Shown one piece after another: positions 48,359 to 55,794 of a DNA stretch of 64,000 bases. Source of the DNA: Micromonospora matsumotoense. Lineage in GTDB: Bacteria > Actinomycetota > Actinomycetes > Mycobacteriales > Micromonosporaceae. A program made the translations under genes and the position numbers. Location: positions 62,001-126,000 of the forward strand of contig NZ_FMCU01000017.1 in NCBI RefSeq assembly GCF_900091525.1, in the 5' to 3' direction. The notes under the pieces were generated by a model. The model was not told where the DNA came from. It did not search any database and saw only the letters and a list, made by a program, of their open reading frames with translations. Position 1 is the stretch's first letter; every line of letters starts with the position of its first letter.

Positions 48359-48542
48359 TCGATGTAAATCGGTCCGGAGGTACCTGGTCACGCTGTGAAG
48401 TTGAGTAATGTCGCAGTTGCCGCTGAGTATCCGAGATGTTCCGGCGGAACCGGGTGCGCCCCGTAACCTTCCGTCAGCCAAACGTCACCGATCTGACGTC
48501 CTACGCGGGTGCAGACCGTCGCCTGCGTCAAGCGGAGGCCGC

Positions 48543-50108
48543 ATGAAGCCCGGACCACTCCCCGGGGTCGACATGACCGACGACCCGTCCGACGATTCCG
48601 GTACCGCCGGGCCGCCCCGTCGGGGCCCGTTCCCGCACCACCTCCGGGCCGCCGAAGTCCACCCCGACGAACCGCTCACCGTGGTCGCCGCAGGCCCCGC
48701 CGGAGCGGCCCGCCGCGAGGTGCTCGCCGCGCTGCTCGCCATTCCCTCCGGGATGCTCGTCGTGCCGGCGGGCAGTTGCCTGCTGGTCCGGCACGCCCGG
48801 GTCGCCACCCGGGCGGCGTACGTGCCCGGCTACCGCCAGCCCCATTCCTACGGCGCAGACCAGGCGGCGGCCGGTCCGGCGCTGGCCCGGGCACCGCGCC
48901 GGGTGGAGTTGAGCCTGCCGGAGCCGCTGCTGCGGCACTTCGCCGTGCTCGACACGCCGGACACCGACACCCTGGGCGTGGCCGGCGGGCGGGTCCTGCT
49001 GGACGCGGTGGTCCGGTCCGGCGCGCTGCTCTTCGTGATCGGCGCCGACCAGACCCTCACCGCCGCCGAGCTGCACCTGCTCGCCGAGGTGGCCCGCGCG
49101 TCGGTGCGGGTCCTCTTCGTGGTCACCCCCGGAGCGGGCGGCTGGGAGGCATCGGAGGCGGTGGCGACGGACGGCACGGGGGTGTCCGTCCCGCCGCCCC
49201 CGGTCAGGCCCGCCGTCGGCCCGCCGGTCGACCCGGTGGCGGTGACCGTCGCGGCGCACCGGGCCACGCTGCTGGCCACGGTGCCGGCGCTGGCCGGGGC
49301 CGACTGGTTTCCGGTGCACCGGGGCGAGCACCCGGCGCTGCGCCGGGCGCTGGTCGGCTGGGCCGCCGCCGAGGGGCTGCGCCGGGCGAGTTCCCGGTCG
49401 CCCGAGCCACCCGGCACGCACGGGCGGGTGCCGGTGGTCGCCGACCCGCCCGGCGACGACTGGGCCGACCGGTTGGAGCGGCAGACCCGGGCCTGCGCCC
49501 GTGCTGTCGGTCAGCACCTCGCCCTCGAACTGGCCGCCATCCACCTGCGCGCCGTTCAGGAGATCGTCTTCGGGGTGGGCTGCGCGGGCCTGCCGCAACT
49601 GCTCGACCGGGAGCTGGAGGCGCTTTCCCTGCTCGCCACCGACCAGCAGGACCGGGCCGCCCGGGAGATCATCGAGGGTGCCGCCGCCCAGGTCTTCGGC
49701 GCACCGCTGCCCGAGGGGGTGCGCCACCGGATCGGCGCCGCCGTCCGGTGGGGGCTGGCCGACCATCCGTCCGGTCGGGAGCTGGACCGGGTGCTCCTGG
49801 TCACCAGAACCGCCGGGGTGGCGCTGCTGCCCGGGGCAGGCGCGTTGGACGCGTTGCCCGGTCATCCCGGCGCGTTGCGTGCCGAGGTGCTGCCGCCGAT
49901 CGGGATCGCCCTCTCCGGCGGGTGCTGGCAGCACTGGCGCAGCCCCGGCAACGACGATTCGAACGCCGCCCGGTCCTGGGCGCAACGGGCGCTGCGGGAG
50001 GTCGAGTTGGAGGTGTCCCGTGAGGTGACCCGGCGGTTCGAGGCGCTGCGGCTCTCGCTCGACGGGGTCCTCTCCGACGCCCTCGACCACGGCATCCTGC
50101 TCGCCTGA
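48543..50108 (+). CDS. degenerate dynamin-like GTPase-fold protein
   Basis: The 521-residue protein looks like a member of the actinobacterial dynamin-like group with a decayed GTPase site. The segment VVAAGPAGAARREVLAALL (about 44-62) sits where a P-loop would be but lacks GKS/T. RHFAVLDTPDTDTLGVAGGRVLLDAVVRSGALLFVIGADQTLTAAELHLL (about 135-185) follows the G3 (DTPG-like) to helix pattern, with PD for PG. A long helical C-terminal half follows. It is probably membrane-associated or regulatory; GTP hydrolysis is doubtful. ATG 48543 follows GGAGG. Confidence 0.55.
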   Translation: MKPGPLPGVDMTDDPSDDSGTAGPPRRGPFPHHLRAAEVHPDEPLTVVAAGPAGAARREVLAALLAIPSGMLVVPAGSCLLVRHARVATRAAYVPGYRQPHSYGADQAAAGPALARAPRRVELSLPEPLLRHFAVLDTPDTDTLGVAGGRVLLDAVVRSGALLFVIGADQTLTAAELHLLAEVARASVRVLFVVTPGAGGWEASEAVATDGTGVSVPPPPVRPAVGPPVDPVAVTVAAHRATLLATVPALAGADWFPVHRGEHPALRRALVGWAAAEGLRRASSRSPEPPGTHGRVPVVADPPGDDWADRLERQTRACARAVGQHLALELAAIHLRAVQEIVFGVGCAGLPQLLDRELEALSLLATDQQDRAAREIIEGAAAQVFGAPLPEGVRHRIGAAVRWGLADHPSGRELDRVLLVTRTAGVALLPGAGALDALPGHPGALRAEVLPPIGIALSGGCWQHWRSPGNDDSNAARSWAQRALREVELEVSREVTRRFEALRLSLDGVLSDALDHGILLA

Positions 50109-50241
50109 GCCGCCGAGGGTCCCCGTGCGTATTCCCGCCGTGTCCGTACCCTGCCCGGTTTCCGCAGCTCGGGAGGGTGATCCACGCCGCCCCGGCGTTC
50201 CGGTTCATCGGATCGCCACTTCCGGTGGCACGATGGGGGGC

Positions 50242-50532
50242 ATGGCGGCTCCACAGGTTGCACCGGTCGAGACGCCGGACACCGACGAGGTGCCGGTCGC
50301 GGACCGGCAGTGGGTGACGATCGTCTGGGACGATCCGGTCAACCTCATGACGTACGTGACCTGGGTCTTCCAGAAGCTGTTCGGTTACAGCCGGGAGAAG
50401 GCCGAGAAGTTGATGCTGGACGTGCACCACAAGGGTCGGGCCGTGGTGTCCAGCGGCGCCCGGGAGCGGATGGAGCACGACGCGTCGCAGTTGCACGCGT
50501 ACGGCCTCTGGGCAACGGTGGACCGGTCGTGA
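50242..50532 (+). CDS. clpS: ATP-dependent Clp protease adaptor
   Basis: The 96-residue protein is ClpS: VTIVWDDPVNLMTYVTWVFQKLFGYSREKAEKLMLDVHHKGRAVV carries the N-degron pocket (Asp-Asp of WDDPVN, and the His of DVHHKG). It delivers N-end-rule substrates to ClpC/ClpA with ClpP. The order clpS, DUF2017, mec, cysO, cysM copies the mycobacterial locus. Confidence 0.95.
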   Translation: MAAPQVAPVETPDTDEVPVADRQWVTIVWDDPVNLMTYVTWVFQKLFGYSREKAEKLMLDVHHKGRAVVSSGARERMEHDASQLHAYGLWATVDRS

Positions 50533-50587
50533 GCGCGAGGAGTGAGCCGGTGTTGCGAGCCCCGCAGTCGCGAACGGAGGCGAAACG

Positions 50588-51088
50588 GTGAGCATGTTCC
50601 GTCGCCAGGGCGGCCGTTACGTGGCGACCTTCGCCGTGGACGAGGTCCGGGTGCTGCGCAAGGTCGCCAGTGAGGTGGTCGGTCTGCTCACCGACGGCTT
50701 CGACCACACCGACCCGGTCGTCGGCCGGCTCTTCCCCGACGCCTACCCGGACGATCCGGCCGGTACGGCGGAGTTCCGCCGTTACACCGAGGGCGACCTG
50801 AAGACCGCCAAGATCGACCAGGCCGGCGCGGTGCTGGCCGCGCTGCCCGACTCCGCGGGGGGCGAGGTGCGGCTGGACGCCGAGGCGGCCGAGGCGTGGT
50901 TGCGGGCGCTCAACGACGCCCGGCTCGCGATGGGCGTCCGGTTGGAGATCAAGGACGGCACCGACCTGGGCGAGGAGCTCGACGACGCGGTCGCTGAGGA
51001 CCCGACCTCGTCCCGGGTGTTCCAACTGTCGGTCTACGCCTATCTGGGTTATCTCCAGGAATCCCTGCTCAACGCCTTGATCGACTGA
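50588..51088 (+). CDS. DUF2017 family protein
   Basis: The 166-residue protein has the DUF2017 pattern: MFRRQGGRYVATFAVDEVRVLRKVASEVVGLLTD, FPDAYPDDPAGTAEFRRYTEGDL, then EAAEAWLRALNDARLAMGVRLEI and SVYAYLGYLQESLLNAL. It corresponds to Rv1332 in the conserved clpS-mec block. Function is unknown. GTG 50588 follows GGAGG. Confidence 0.9.
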   Translation: MSMFRRQGGRYVATFAVDEVRVLRKVASEVVGLLTDGFDHTDPVVGRLFPDAYPDDPAGTAEFRRYTEGDLKTAKIDQAGAVLAALPDSAGGEVRLDAEAAEAWLRALNDARLAMGVRLEIKDGTDLGEELDDAVAEDPTSSRVFQLSVYAYLGYLQESLLNALID

Positions 51089-51091
51089 ACT

Positions 51092-51136
51092 GTGACGGTC
51101 ACCGCCTCGCCGGTTCCGGCAGACGGGGGCTAGGCT
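51092..51136 (+). promoter_or_regulatory. palindrome and leaderless-type -10 before mec
   Basis: GTGACgGTCAC (51092-51102) is a perfect inverted repeat around one base. TAGGCT (51131-51136) is 7 nt from GTG 51144. Together they suggest a regulated, leaderless mec-cysO-cysM promoter. Confidence 0.5.
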
Positions 51137-51143
51137 GGTCGAC

Positions 51144-51632
51144 GTGCTGAGCATCGACCGGTCGATCGTCGAGGCGATCGTCGCCCACGCGCGCCGGGAC
51201 CACCCGGACGAGGCGTGTGGGGTGGTCGCCGGACCCGTCGGCGGCGACACCCCGACCCGGCACATCCCGATGGACAACGCGGCCCGCTCGATGACGTTCT
51301 ACGAGTTCGACTCGATGGAGCAGTTGCGGGTGTGGCGGGAGATGGACGACCGCGACGAGGAACCGGTCGTCATCTACCACTCGCACACGGCCACCGAGGC
51401 GTACCCGTCCCGGACGGACGTCGCCTTCGCCGGTGAGCCGGGCGCGCACTACGTGCTGGTCTCCACCCGCGAGCCGGACACCGAGGAGATCCGGTCCTTC
51501 CGGATCGTCGACGGCGTGGTGACCGAGGAGCCGGTGCGGATCGTGGACGCCGGGGTGGACCCGCACGCGGTCCAGTCCTACATGTTCGGGCAGAGCCCGG
51601 CGACGGTCGACTACGAGTGTTCCGGTAGCTGA
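51144..51632 (+). CDS. mec: JAMM/Mov34 peptidase of the CysO pathway
   Basis: The 162-residue protein has the JAMM metalloprotease signature: Glu in DEACGVVAG (about residue 25) and the H-x-H-x(7)-S-x(2)-D motif in YHSHTATEAYPSRTD (about 77-91). In Mycobacterium, Mec releases cysteine from the CysO-cysteine adduct made by CysM. Here it is followed by a CysO-like protein with a blocking tail, so it may also process that tail (see findings). Operon: mec, cysO, cysM. Confidence 0.93.
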   Translation: MLSIDRSIVEAIVAHARRDHPDEACGVVAGPVGGDTPTRHIPMDNAARSMTFYEFDSMEQLRVWREMDDRDEEPVVIYHSHTATEAYPSRTDVAFAGEPGAHYVLVSTREPDTEEIRSFRIVDGVVTEEPVRIVDAGVDPHAVQSYMFGQSPATVDYECSGS

Positions 51633-51693
51633 CCTTCAGCTCCGCGCACCCTTCCCGTCCGGCACCGAGGCACACCCGATCAAGGAGTACGTC

Positions 51694-52089
51694 ATGGCCA
51701 TCGAGGTTCGCATCCCCACCATCCTGCGCAGCTACACCGGCGGCGCGAAGGTCGTCGAGGGCGCCGGGGACACCCTGAACGACCTGCTCACCGACCTGGA
51801 CTCCCGGCACGCCGGCCTGAAGGCCCGGCTGGTCACCGACGCCGGTGCGCTGCACCGTTTCGTCAACGTCTACGTCAACGACGAGGACGTCCGGTTCCTG
51901 GGCGCGCTGGACGCCAAGCTCAGCGACGGCGACAGCGTGACCGTGCTGCCGGCAGTCGCCGGTGGGGCGTTCGGCTTCGCCGCCGCTGCGGCGATCAGCC
52001 AGCACCGTGCCGCCACCGCGGCGTTCAGCCAGCGCCGAGCGACCGCCGCGTCGGTGGCGGCTCGGCGCGCGGCCGTCGCCCCCCGCTGA
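51694..52089 (+). CDS. cysO: MoaD/ThiS-family sulfur carrier with C-terminal extension
   Basis: The 131-residue protein has a CysO/MoaD beta-grasp domain (1 to about 91; IPTILRSYTGGAKVVEG and FVNVYVNDEDVRFLGALDAKLSDGDSVTVLPAVAGG). In CysO the Gly-Gly is the free C-terminus that is thiocarboxylated. Here Gly-Gly is followed by about 40 residues rich in Ala and Arg, with two similar SQ-R/H-R-A units, ending VAPR. The tail must be removed for sulfur transfer, or the carrier is inactive. A sequence error or lost stop is also possible. Confidence 0.88.
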   Translation: MAIEVRIPTILRSYTGGAKVVEGAGDTLNDLLTDLDSRHAGLKARLVTDAGALHRFVNVYVNDEDVRFLGALDAKLSDGDSVTVLPAVAGGAFGFAAAAAISQHRAATAAFSQRRATAASVAARRAAVAPR

Positions 52090-52100
52090 GGGCGGGCGTC

Positions 52101-53066
52101 ATGGCGCGGTACGACAGCCTGCTCGACGCCTGCGGCGGCACCCCCCTGGTGGGGTTGCCCCGGCTCTCGCCGACGGTGCCCGACGGGGCGCCGCCGGTGC
52201 GGCTCTGGGCGAAGCTGGAGGACCGGAACCCGACCGGCAGCATCAAGGACCGCGCGGCCCTGTTCATGGTCCGCGCGGCGGAGCAGGCCGGCCGCCTCCG
52301 CCCGGGGGACACCATCCTGGAGCCGACCAGCGGCAACACCGGTATCTCGCTGGCCATGGTGGCCAAGCTGCGCGGCTACCGGCTGGTCTGCGTGATGCCG
52401 GAGAACGTCTCCACCGAGCGGATTCAGCTGCTCCGGATGTACGGTGCGGAGATCATCTTCTCGCCGGCGGCGGGTGGCTCGAACCAGGCGGTCGCCACCG
52501 CGAAGCAGATCTCGGCCGATCATCCGGACTGGGTGATGCTCTACCAGTACGGCAACGAGGCCAACGCGCGGGCGCACTACGAGACCACCGGGCCTGAGCT
52601 GCTGCACGACCTGCCCACCATCACGCACTTCGTGGCGGGCCTGGGCACCACCGGCACCCTGATGGGCACCGGGCGGTTCCTGCGGGAAAAGGTCGAGGGC
52701 ATCCAGGTGGTGGCGGCCGAGCCGCGCTACGGCGAGCTGGTCTACGGCCTGCGCAACATCGACGAGGGTTACGTCCCCGAGTTGTACGACGCGACGGTGC
52801 TCAACCGCCGCTTCTCCGTCGGCACCAGGGACGCGGTGCTGCGTACCCGGCAGTTGGTGGAGGTGGAGGGGATCTTCGCCGGCTTCTCCACCGGGGCGAT
52901 CCTGCACGCCGCCCTGGCCGTGGCGCACGAGGCGGTGCGGGACGGTCGACGGGCCGACGTCGCCTTCGTGGTCTGCGACGGCGGTTGGAAGTACCTCTCC
53001 ACCGGGGCGTACGGCGGCACCCTCGCCGACGCCGAGGGCGCCCTGGAGGGGCAGCTCTGGGCCTGA
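52101..53066 (+). CDS. cysM: O-phosphoserine/CysO-dependent cysteine synthase
   Basis: The 321-residue PLP enzyme has the Schiff-base Lys in DRNPTGSIKDRAAL (about residue 51) and the substrate loop EPTSGNTGISLAMVAKLRGYRLVCVMPENVSTER (about 74-107). Late FAGFSTGAILHAALAVAHEAV and VVCDGGWKYLSTGAY match the CysM group that uses thiocarboxylated CysO. It starts 11 bp after the cysO stop. It builds the cysteine adduct that Mec cuts. Confidence 0.94.
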   Translation: MARYDSLLDACGGTPLVGLPRLSPTVPDGAPPVRLWAKLEDRNPTGSIKDRAALFMVRAAEQAGRLRPGDTILEPTSGNTGISLAMVAKLRGYRLVCVMPENVSTERIQLLRMYGAEIIFSPAAGGSNQAVATAKQISADHPDWVMLYQYGNEANARAHYETTGPELLHDLPTITHFVAGLGTTGTLMGTGRFLREKVEGIQVVAAEPRYGELVYGLRNIDEGYVPELYDATVLNRRFSVGTRDAVLRTRQLVEVEGIFAGFSTGAILHAALAVAHEAVRDGRRADVAFVVCDGGWKYLSTGAYGGTLADAEGALEGQLWA

Positions 53067-53067
53067 C

Positions 53068-53112
53068 CCCACCGGGTGGGCCGGCCGACGGACCGTCGGC
53101 CGGCCCCGTGGG
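53068..53112 (+). terminator. strong terminator after cysM
   Basis: GGGCCGGCCGACGG at 53078-53091 pairs perfectly with CCGTCGGCCGGCCC at 53093-53106. An outer CCCAC/GTGGG pairing (53068-53072 with 53108-53112) extends the stem. It begins 2 bp after the cysM stop. Confidence 0.85.
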
Positions 53113-53260
53113 TGTCGCGTTGATGACAACTTCCAGAAGATGATTCTTGCCCTGCCGTAGCTGCGCGTAGGCTGCGCAGCGTGGCGTACGCGTCGGTTGA
53201 GATCATCAGCGCTGCTGACCCCGGCGTGTCGACTACTCACAGTAATCGTGGGGCGACCGG

Positions 53261-54007
53261 ATGCGGCTGACCGTCCTGGGCTGCGCGGGGAGCTTCCCCG
53301 GTCCCGAGTCCCCCTGCTCCGCCTACCTCGTCGAGGCACAGGGTTTCCGCCTGCTGGTCGACTTCGGGCCGGGCTCGCTGTCCACCCTGCAGCGCTACGC
53401 CGGCCTGCACGCCCCCGACGCCATCCTCCTGAGCCACCTGCACTGCGACCACATCCTCGACGCCGCGTCGTACGTGGTGGTCCGGCGGTACGCCCCGGAC
53501 GGCCCGTACCCGCCGCTTCCGGTATACGCGCCGCCGGGTGCCCCGGACCGGCTCGCCACCGCCTACGGCCAGGACGACAGCAGCGTCGAGGACGTCTACC
53601 AGTTCTACGGCCTCCGACCGGGGACCTTCCCGATCGGCCCGTTCACCGTCACCGTCGACCGGGTGAACCATCCCGTCGAGACCTACGGGGTGCGGTTGGA
53701 GCACGAGGGCCGGGTGCTCTGCTACTCCTCGGACACCGCCCCCTGCGACGCGCTGCTGCGACTCGCCCAGGACGCCGACGTCTTCCTGTGTGAGGCCAGC
53801 TACCTCGACGGGGTGGACAACCCGCCGGACCTGCACCTCACCGGCCGGGAGGCCGGCGAGACAGCCACCAAGGCCGGGGTGGGCCGGCTGCTGCTGACCC
53901 ACCTGGTGGTGGCCTGGGGCAGCGAGGCGCACACCCTCGCCTCGGCGGCCGGGGCGTTCACCGGGCCGCTGGAAGTCGTCCGGGCCGGCGCCACCTACGA
54001 CATCTGA
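53261..54007 (+). CDS. MBL-fold metallohydrolase, Rv1339-like
   Basis: The 248-residue protein has the metallo-beta-lactamase-fold metal motif LLSHLHCDHILDAASYVV (H-x-H-x-D-H, about residues 57-74), further ligands His in VNHPVETYGVRLEHEG, and the Asp in SSDTAPCDALLRLA. It corresponds by order (cysM ... MBL, rph, rdgB) to Mycobacterium Rv1339, reported as an atypical cyclic-nucleotide phosphodiesterase. That activity is plausible here, but only by homology. Confidence 0.9.
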   Translation: MRLTVLGCAGSFPGPESPCSAYLVEAQGFRLLVDFGPGSLSTLQRYAGLHAPDAILLSHLHCDHILDAASYVVVRRYAPDGPYPPLPVYAPPGAPDRLATAYGQDDSSVEDVYQFYGLRPGTFPIGPFTVTVDRVNHPVETYGVRLEHEGRVLCYSSDTAPCDALLRLAQDADVFLCEASYLDGVDNPPDLHLTGREAGETATKAGVGRLLLTHLVVAWGSEAHTLASAAGAFTGPLEVVRAGATYDI

Positions 54008-54048
54008 GCACACCGGGCACCCGGGCATGCGCCGATCATGCGACCGCA

Positions 54049-54054
54049 TAGGGT
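54049..54054 (+). promoter_or_regulatory. -10 hexamer, leaderless-type promoter of rph
   Basis: TAGGGT is followed by 6 nt and ATG at 54061. Confidence 0.5.
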
Positions 54055-54060
54055 GCAGGG

Positions 54061-54789
54061 ATGGCACGACCTGACGGGCGGCGACCCGACCAACTCCGAC
54101 CGGTGACGTTGACCCGGGGCTGGAGCACCCACCCGGAGGGCTCGGTGCTCGTCGAGTTCGGGGGCACCCGGGTGCTCTGCACCGCCAGCGTCACCGAGGG
54201 TGTGCCCCGTTGGCGCAAGGGCTCCGGGCTCGGCTGGGTGACCGCCGAGTACGCGATGCTGCCCCGGGCGACCAACACCCGCTCCGACCGGGAGAGCGTC
54301 CGCGGCAAGATCGGTGGGCGGACCCACGAGATCTCCCGGCTGATCGGCCGCAGCCTGCGCGCCTGCGTCGACCTGAAGGCGCTCGGAGAGAACTCGATCG
54401 TGCTCGACTGCGACGTGCTCCAGGCCGACGGCGGCACCCGTACCGCCTCGATCACCGGCGCGTACGTCGCCCTGTACGACGCGGTGAGCTGGCTGGCCGC
54501 CCGCAAGTCGCTGGCCGGCAAGCCGGAGAAGGTGATGCACCGGTCGGTGGCCGCGGTCAGCGTCGGGATCGTCGCCGGTGAGCCGCTGCTGGACCTCTGC
54601 TACGTCGAGGACGTGGCGGCCGAGGTGGACATGAACGTCGTCTGCACCGGCGACGGCGACTTCGTCGAGGTGCAGGGCACGGGCGAGGACGGGGTCTTCT
54701 CCCGGGCGCAGCTCGACGCGTTGCTGGACGTCGCGTCGTTGGGCTGTCTGGAACTGGCCGAGGCCCAGCGGAAGGCGCTCGCATCATGA
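54061..54789 (+). CDS. rph: ribonuclease PH
   Basis: The 242-residue enzyme starts RPDGRRPDQLRPVTL and has GSVLVEFGGTRVLCTASV, the family signature RSDRESVRGKIGGRTHEISRLIGRSLRA, and CDVLQADGGTRTASITGAY with the catalytic Asp pair. It trims tRNA 3' ends by phosphorolysis. It overlaps rdgB by ATGA (54786-54789), as in many actinobacteria. Confidence 0.96.
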   Translation: MARPDGRRPDQLRPVTLTRGWSTHPEGSVLVEFGGTRVLCTASVTEGVPRWRKGSGLGWVTAEYAMLPRATNTRSDRESVRGKIGGRTHEISRLIGRSLRACVDLKALGENSIVLDCDVLQADGGTRTASITGAYVALYDAVSWLAARKSLAGKPEKVMHRSVAAVSVGIVAGEPLLDLCYVEDVAAEVDMNVVCTGDGDFVEVQGTGEDGVFSRAQLDALLDVASLGCLELAEAQRKALAS

Positions 54790-55400
54790 ACAAGGTCCTG
54801 CTCGCCACCCGTAACCGTAAGAAGCTGGTGGAGCTCCAGCGCATCCTCGACGGCGCGCTCGGCGCGCACCGGATCGCCCTGCTGGGGCTGGACGACGTCG
54901 AGGAGTACCCGGAGCTGCCGGAGACCGGCCTCACCTTCGGTGAGAACGCCCTGATCAAGGCGCGGGAGGGGTGCCGGCGGACCGGCCTGCCCACCATCGC
55001 CGACGACTCCGGCATCGCGGTCGACGCGCTCAACGGCATGCCGGGGGTGTTCAGTGCCCGCTGGGCCGGGCGGCACGGCGACGACCGGGCCAACCTCCAG
55101 TTGGTGCTGGACCAGATCGCCGACCTGCCCGACGCGCACCGGGGCGCGGCCTTCGTCTGCACCGTCGCGTTGGTGCTGCCCGGCGGCAAGGAGCACCTGG
55201 TCGACGGCCGTCAGCCCGGCCGGCTGCTGCGCGCCCCGCGCGGCGACGGCGGCTTCGGGTACGACCCGATCTTCCTCGGTGACGGCCAGGACCGCACCAA
55301 CGCGGAGCTGACCCCGCAGGAGAAGGACGCGATCAGCCACCGGGGCAAGGCGTTGCGCGAGCTGGCGAAGCTGGCCGCCAAGGTGCTCCCCGCCAGCTGA
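54786..55400 (+). CDS. rdgB: XTP/dITP diphosphatase (RdgB/HAM1)
   Basis: The 204-residue enzyme begins KVLLATRNRKKLVELQRIL and has TGLTFGENALIKAREGCRRTGLPTIADDSGIAVDALNGMPGVFSARWAG, and late DGGFGYDPIFLGDGQDRTNAELTPQEKDAISHRGKAL. These are the family's nucleotide-binding and Mg motifs. It removes deaminated purine nucleotides (XTP, dITP) from the pool. It is translationally coupled to rph. Confidence 0.96.
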   Translation: MNKVLLATRNRKKLVELQRILDGALGAHRIALLGLDDVEEYPELPETGLTFGENALIKAREGCRRTGLPTIADDSGIAVDALNGMPGVFSARWAGRHGDDRANLQLVLDQIADLPDAHRGAAFVCTVALVLPGGKEHLVDGRQPGRLLRAPRGDGGFGYDPIFLGDGQDRTNAELTPQEKDAISHRGKALRELAKLAAKVLPAS

Positions 55401-55404
55401 GCCA

Positions 55405-55502
55405 GCCGTCGACCGACCCGTCGCCCTGCGGGCGTATGCGACGACGCCCGGCCGTCGACCGACTCATCGTCGCCGGGATACGCGACGACGCCCGGCCGTC
55501 GA
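55405..55502. repeat. about 45-nt tandem repeat, 2.2 copies
   Basis: GCCGTCGACCGAC begins copies at 55405 and 55451; a partial third starts at 55495. Both full copies share GCGACGACGCCCG before the next unit. Periods are 46 and 44 nt. It starts 4 bp after the rdgB stop. Confidence 0.75.
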
Positions 55503-55571
55503 GTAAGGAACGGCGCCGTGACCAGTCACCGAAAGTAGTCTCGGTTAGGCCCCCACATCTCCACCCGACAT

Positions 55572-55696
55572 CCTTTGCTCTGCTGCTCCCCAGGCGACAG
55601 ACACACGGAGTGTTCGCCGGAATTACTGTCCTTGGAATTTGCGTATGGGTTGTTGCTGTTCAAGCGACTGTCGCGTCAGTGGCAGCAGAGCAAAGG
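55572..55696. repeat. 125-bp lower-GC element with 15-bp perfect inverted ends
   Basis: CCTTTGCTCTGCTGC at 55572-55586 is the exact reverse complement of 55682-55696. The 95 bp between are markedly AT-richer than the rest of the window. This fits a small non-autonomous transposon remnant (MITE-like) or a large RNA hairpin. No clear target-site duplication is seen. Confidence 0.55.
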
Positions 55697-55794
55697 GTCT
55701 GCACCGGGGTGGTGGCTCTCGGGAGTTTGCTCACGCTCGGTAGCCTGTCGCGGCGAGTCGGCCTTGACTACTGAACGCTACGGTCCCGTCAGTG

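Larger units (their letters stand above)
55401..55794. other. 394-bp intergenic region with repeats and a low-GC insert
   Basis: The segment holds a tandem repeat (55405-55502) and a lower-GC element bounded by 15-bp inverted repeats (55572-55696). A plus-strand frame at 55436-55774 reads two hydrophobic stretches (GVFAGITVLGICVWVVAV, then GVVALGSLLTLGSL) but spans both repeats, lacks an RBS, and has codon use unlike its neighbours. I treat it as non-coding. It separates convergent rdgB and hutH. Confidence 0.55.

Noticed and set aside
50533..50587. REP-like element between clpS and DUF2017
   Set aside because: The 55 bp contain short GAGTGAGC/GCGAGCC words but no clear dyad or repeated unit within the window. 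It is more simply a spacer with the GGAGG RBS.
55436..55774. possible small two-helix membrane protein
   Set aside because: The frame runs through a tandem repeat and an inverted-repeat element, has no RBS, and codon use differs from all neighbours.
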